From Dictyobacter kobayashii (lineage in GTDB: Bacteria; Chloroflexota; Ktedonobacteria; Ktedonobacterales; Ktedonobacteraceae): DNA of 64,000 nt. The position numbers and the translations under genes were made by a program. The stretch lies in contig NZ_BIFS01000001.1 in the NCBI RefSeq assembly GCF_003967555.1, forward strand, positions 4,092,001 through 4,156,000. Reading direction: 5' to 3'. Each line of letters starts with the position of its first letter. Position 1 is the first letter of the stretch. Under the pieces are notes generated by a model. The model saw nothing but the letters and a program-made list of their open reading frames with translations, did no database searches and was not told the DNA's origin. Of the stretch, positions 61,907-64,000 are shown piece after piece.

Positions 61907-62661
61907 TTAGTACATGGACATTCCGCCGTTGACCGCGGCCGTGGTGCCAGTCATGAAGGCGTTGTCCTCGCTGGCGTAGAAGGCGACTACCTGGGCGACG
62001 TCGTCCGGGTATGCCAGGCGGCCCAGGGGGGTAGTGGCCACTTGCTGTCTTTTGATCTCCATGTCGAGCACATTCGCCATGCGGGTGTCCTCCACCGGGC
62101 CGGGTTCGACGATGTTGACCGTGATGCCTCGCGGGCCCAGTTCCTGGGCGAGGTAGCGGGCGAACTGCGCCAGTCGGCCTTGGCCGTGCCCAGTGCGATC
62201 ATTCCCTCCCGGGGCTGGCGGCTGAGGCCGGTACCGAGATAGATGATGCGTCCCCAGCCCTGTTCGGTCATAGTGGGCAGGACGGCTTTGGTGATCGTGA
62301 ACGCCGCACGCATCTCGTCGTCGAGCTTGCCGCCCAGTTCTTCCCACGTCATGTCCTGGAACGGCTTAATCACATATGGGGTGAGCGCGTTGTGCACGAG
62401 CACGTCGATGCCGCCCCATGCCGCCTGGACCTGCTTGATCATGCTCTCGACCGCTGCTGCCTCGCGCACGTCGGCCTGCACGGCCATGGCCTGGCCGTTT
62501 GCGGCCTTGATGCCGGCCACGACTTCCCCGGCTGCCGTGCCGCTGTGGAGGTAGTTGACCACCACGCGCATCCCCCGCGCGGCCAGAAGGCGCGCGGTGG
62601 CCGCACCGATTCCGCTGCTGGCCCCTGTCACCAAGGCCACCCTGCCGGTTGTCTCAGTCAT
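61907..62661 (-). CDS. Short-chain dehydrogenase/reductase, frameshifted, atypical active site
   Basis: About 251 residues with the join near 62175. NAD(P)-binding TGASSGIGAATARLLAARG at the start, NALTP region, MTEQGWGRIIYLGTGLSRQPREG, then LGTAKAxLAQFARYLAQELGPRGITVN and the C-terminal DDVAQVVAFYASEDNAFMTG. The YxxxK motif is LGTAK: the catalytic Tyr position has Leu while the Lys is kept. Some actinobacterial SDRs have a similar HGTAK. Overlaps the small-peptide gene by 4 bases (ATGA). Strongly G/C-rich. Confidence 0.78.
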
Positions 62662-62807
62662 GAGTCCACCTCCTGCTCATCATCGCGGGCCGTCGGCATG
62701 ATCGCCCGGAGTTGTTCACCGTCGATGCCGGGCCGGGGGGTTGCTGAGCGGATCGCTCCGTAGAGCACGGTGTCGGCGGTCGCCCGCTGCAGTCTAATAC
62801 GTCTCAC
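62658..62807 (-). CDS. 49-residue peptide, first gene of the GC-rich cassette
   Basis: GTG start at 62807 preceded by AAAGGAG at seven bases, the best site in this region; the stop overlaps the SDR start, so the two are coupled. Sequence starts VRRIRLQRATADTVLYGAIR and continues through a TPRPGID turn to an acidic end ARDDEQEVDS. No membrane segment or cysteines. It could be a small subunit, a regulator, or a substrate peptide for the enzymes that follow; I do not recognise it. An upstream in-frame extension lacks a site. Confidence 0.6.
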   Translation of the reverse strand: MRRIRLQRATADTVLYGAIRSATPRPGIDGEQLRAIMPTARDDEQEVDS

Positions 62808-63031
62808 TTTAGGCTCCTTTCTTTTGGTAAGGGGTGAGGCAAAGAGGATCAAGCAAAGCGACAAAATCGAGAAAGCTTTCATCATGCTCAAAAGGTTTGG
62901 GAGGAGGCTGAGCTCGCTTCTTCGTTTGGTACTTGTTGGGCGCTAGCTTGACCTCAGTGAAATCGGCATACCATATTTTTCTATGTAAGTCAATAGCTTG
63001 TAATATTCAAATTGAAGGGCTTACCTCATCT

Positions 63032-63062
63032 CAGTTGACGCGCACGCCACGCGCGTCAACTG
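63032..63062 (-). terminator. Hairpin after the histidine kinase
   Basis: Arms CAGTTGACGCGC and GCGCGTCAACTG (63032-63043, 63051-63062), directly past the stop codon at 63064. No T tract. Confidence 0.65.
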
Positions 63063-63063
63063 C

Positions 63064-64000
63064 TCAGGCATCCCTCATGAGAGGAAGGGTCACCGTAAAG
63101 GTCGAGCCTTTCCCAACTGTGCTGTCCACCGTGATGGTTCCTCCATGATGTTTGACGATCTCGGCCACGATGTACAACCCCATGCCCAGGCCAGGGATCG
63201 CTCCCTGCCTCAGATCTGTGACCCGATAAAAGCGCTCAAAAATCTTGTCGAGCTGTTCGCGCGGGATCCCCAGGCCATGATCGCGGACATGGACCGTGAC
63301 CGCATCTTCGGATGGAGAGAGGTCAATCTCAACTGCCTCGGCGTCAGGAGAATACTTAATGGCATTGCTGATCAGGTTGGTGAAGACCTGTCCAAGTCGG
63401 TCTCGATCCCCAATTAAGCTGGCCCGCACGCTCTCACGGAACAGGATGGTATGGCTGGGATGGAGGTGGTGGATAGTGGCGGTGACCTCTCGCAACAACT
63501 CGTCGAGGTCCACCCGCTCCCGCCGGTACTCAATGCTCCCTGCCTGTATCCTGGAGACATCCAGTAACTCTGTGACCAGGCGTTCCAGTTGCTTGACGGG
63601 ATCCTCCACCCGGGCAAGCGTGGTGGCCGCCTCGGGCTGGGATTGCTTTTCGAGTCGTTTGCGCACCAGTTGGATCTGCAGCTTGACCGCAGTGAGCGGG
63701 GTCTTCAGTTCATGGCTGGCCATGCTAATAAAGTCATCCTTGCGCTGCTCCAGTTCCTTGCGTGCTGAATTATCCAGCATAAAGGCAACCATCTGGCGCG
63801 GCTGCTCCTGGAAGATAACGCCGCCCACCAACACGGGCAGACGACTGCCATCCTGGCACACCAGTTCGGTCTCAAAGGGTGTGTGCTGCCCGCGTGCGGT
63901 GAGTTCCTGGATCGAGCGCTCGAAGAGCGGCGCTTGTTCTGGGGGTACGATGTTCATCCGGCTCAACGTTCTGCTCTGCACCTCTTCTCGGGTATAACCA
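63064..64000 (-). CDS. PAS-domain sensor histidine kinase, cut by the window edge
   Basis: C-terminal 312 codons of a larger kinase. The part nearest the edge is a PAS domain ending (GYTREEVQSRTLSRMNIVPP ... ELVCQDGSRLPVLVGG). Then HisKA with the phospho-acceptor in MASHELKTPLTAVKLQ, and HATPase_c with N box NLISNAIKYSPDA, G1 DHGLGIPREQLDKIF and G2 GLGMGLYIVAEIV. All catalytic boxes are present. The sequence runs in frame to base 64000, so the N-terminal sensor is missing. Partner regulator unknown. Confidence 0.95.
   Translation of the reverse strand, partial: GYTREEVQSRTLSRMNIVPPEQAPLFERSIQELTARGQHTPFETELVCQDGSRLPVLVGGVIFQEQPRQMVAFMLDNSARKELEQRKDDFISMASHELKTPLTAVKLQIQLVRKRLEKQSQPEAATTLARVEDPVKQLERLVTELLDVSRIQAGSIEYRRERVDLDELLREVTATIHHLHPSHTILFRESVRASLIGDRDRLGQVFTNLISNAIKYSPDAEAVEIDLSPSEDAVTVHVRDHGLGIPREQLDKIFERFYRVTDLRQGAIPGLGMGLYIVAEIVKHHGGTITVDSTVGKGSTFTVTLPLMRDA

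Overview
The window reads as a chromosomal segment of a Ktedonobacteria-like Chloroflexota soil bacterium. That is inferred from gene content, not from a marker gene: an IscB-type fragment, WD40 and ISAs1 remnants, a long extended FtsZ, a stand-alone LarB, a CYP102-type P450 fusion, and a roughly balanced base composition with many long perfect hairpins. Genes are mostly in one- to four-gene units on both strands, and many units end in hairpins with perfect or near-perfect stems of 10-30 bp.

Layout. 1-5.7 kb: frameshifted Eis-like acetyltransferase, GH35 beta-galactosidase, IscB C-terminal remnant, PhyH-type dioxygenase and a frameshifted AraC regulator. 6-10 kb: small zinc-ribbon-like protein, prephenate dehydratase, Nudix hydrolase and an Mrp-type ATPase, with palindromic repeats between. 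10-14 kb: Crp/Fnr regulator, then an operon for polyprenyl-phosphate sugar chemistry (DPPR-synthase-like UbiA protein, flippase-like membrane protein, polyprenol-phosphate mannose synthase). 14-16 kb: NYN ribonuclease and a Cys-rich membrane protein. 16.0-31.9 kb: an accessory stretch bounded by two nearly identical tRNA-Asp genes. It holds a large serine recombinase, small orphan genes, IstB and WD40 remnants, a nucleotidyltransferase-like protein, secreted proteins, a phospholipase C-like enzyme, and a sugar cassette (LacI, DeoR, PfkB kinase, GH9-like hydrolase, DeoC aldolase) largely enclosed by a 65-75 bp direct repeat. 32-46 kb: aldo/keto reductase, TetR-CYP102 operon with a 34 bp palindromic operator, esterase, TauE-type transporter, hydrolase, RNase Z, an HTH regulator, a membrane zincin, Fpg and a lipoprotein. 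47-57 kb: an intact ISAs1-family insertion with 10 bp target duplication, larB, a KGG stress protein, ftsZ, response regulator, LOG-type enzyme, galactonate dehydratase, HAD phosphatase and PhzF. 57.5-59 kb: tRNA-Arg with a wrecked tyrosine integrase. 59-64 kb: flavin-binding protein, metallophosphoesterase, a GC-rich three-gene cassette (49-residue peptide, SDR, binding-protein-like enzyme) that looks transferred, and a histidine kinase running off the end.

Two features cut across the window. At least six genes are broken by what looks like one missing base in a homopolymer run, which suggests either residual indel errors in the assembly or many fresh pseudogenes. And short non-coding palindromic elements recur: family A has ISAs1-like ends (CAGGGCTT...) and visible target duplications, so it looks like a MITE family moved by ISAs1-type transposases; family B is an arrowhead repeat present twice.
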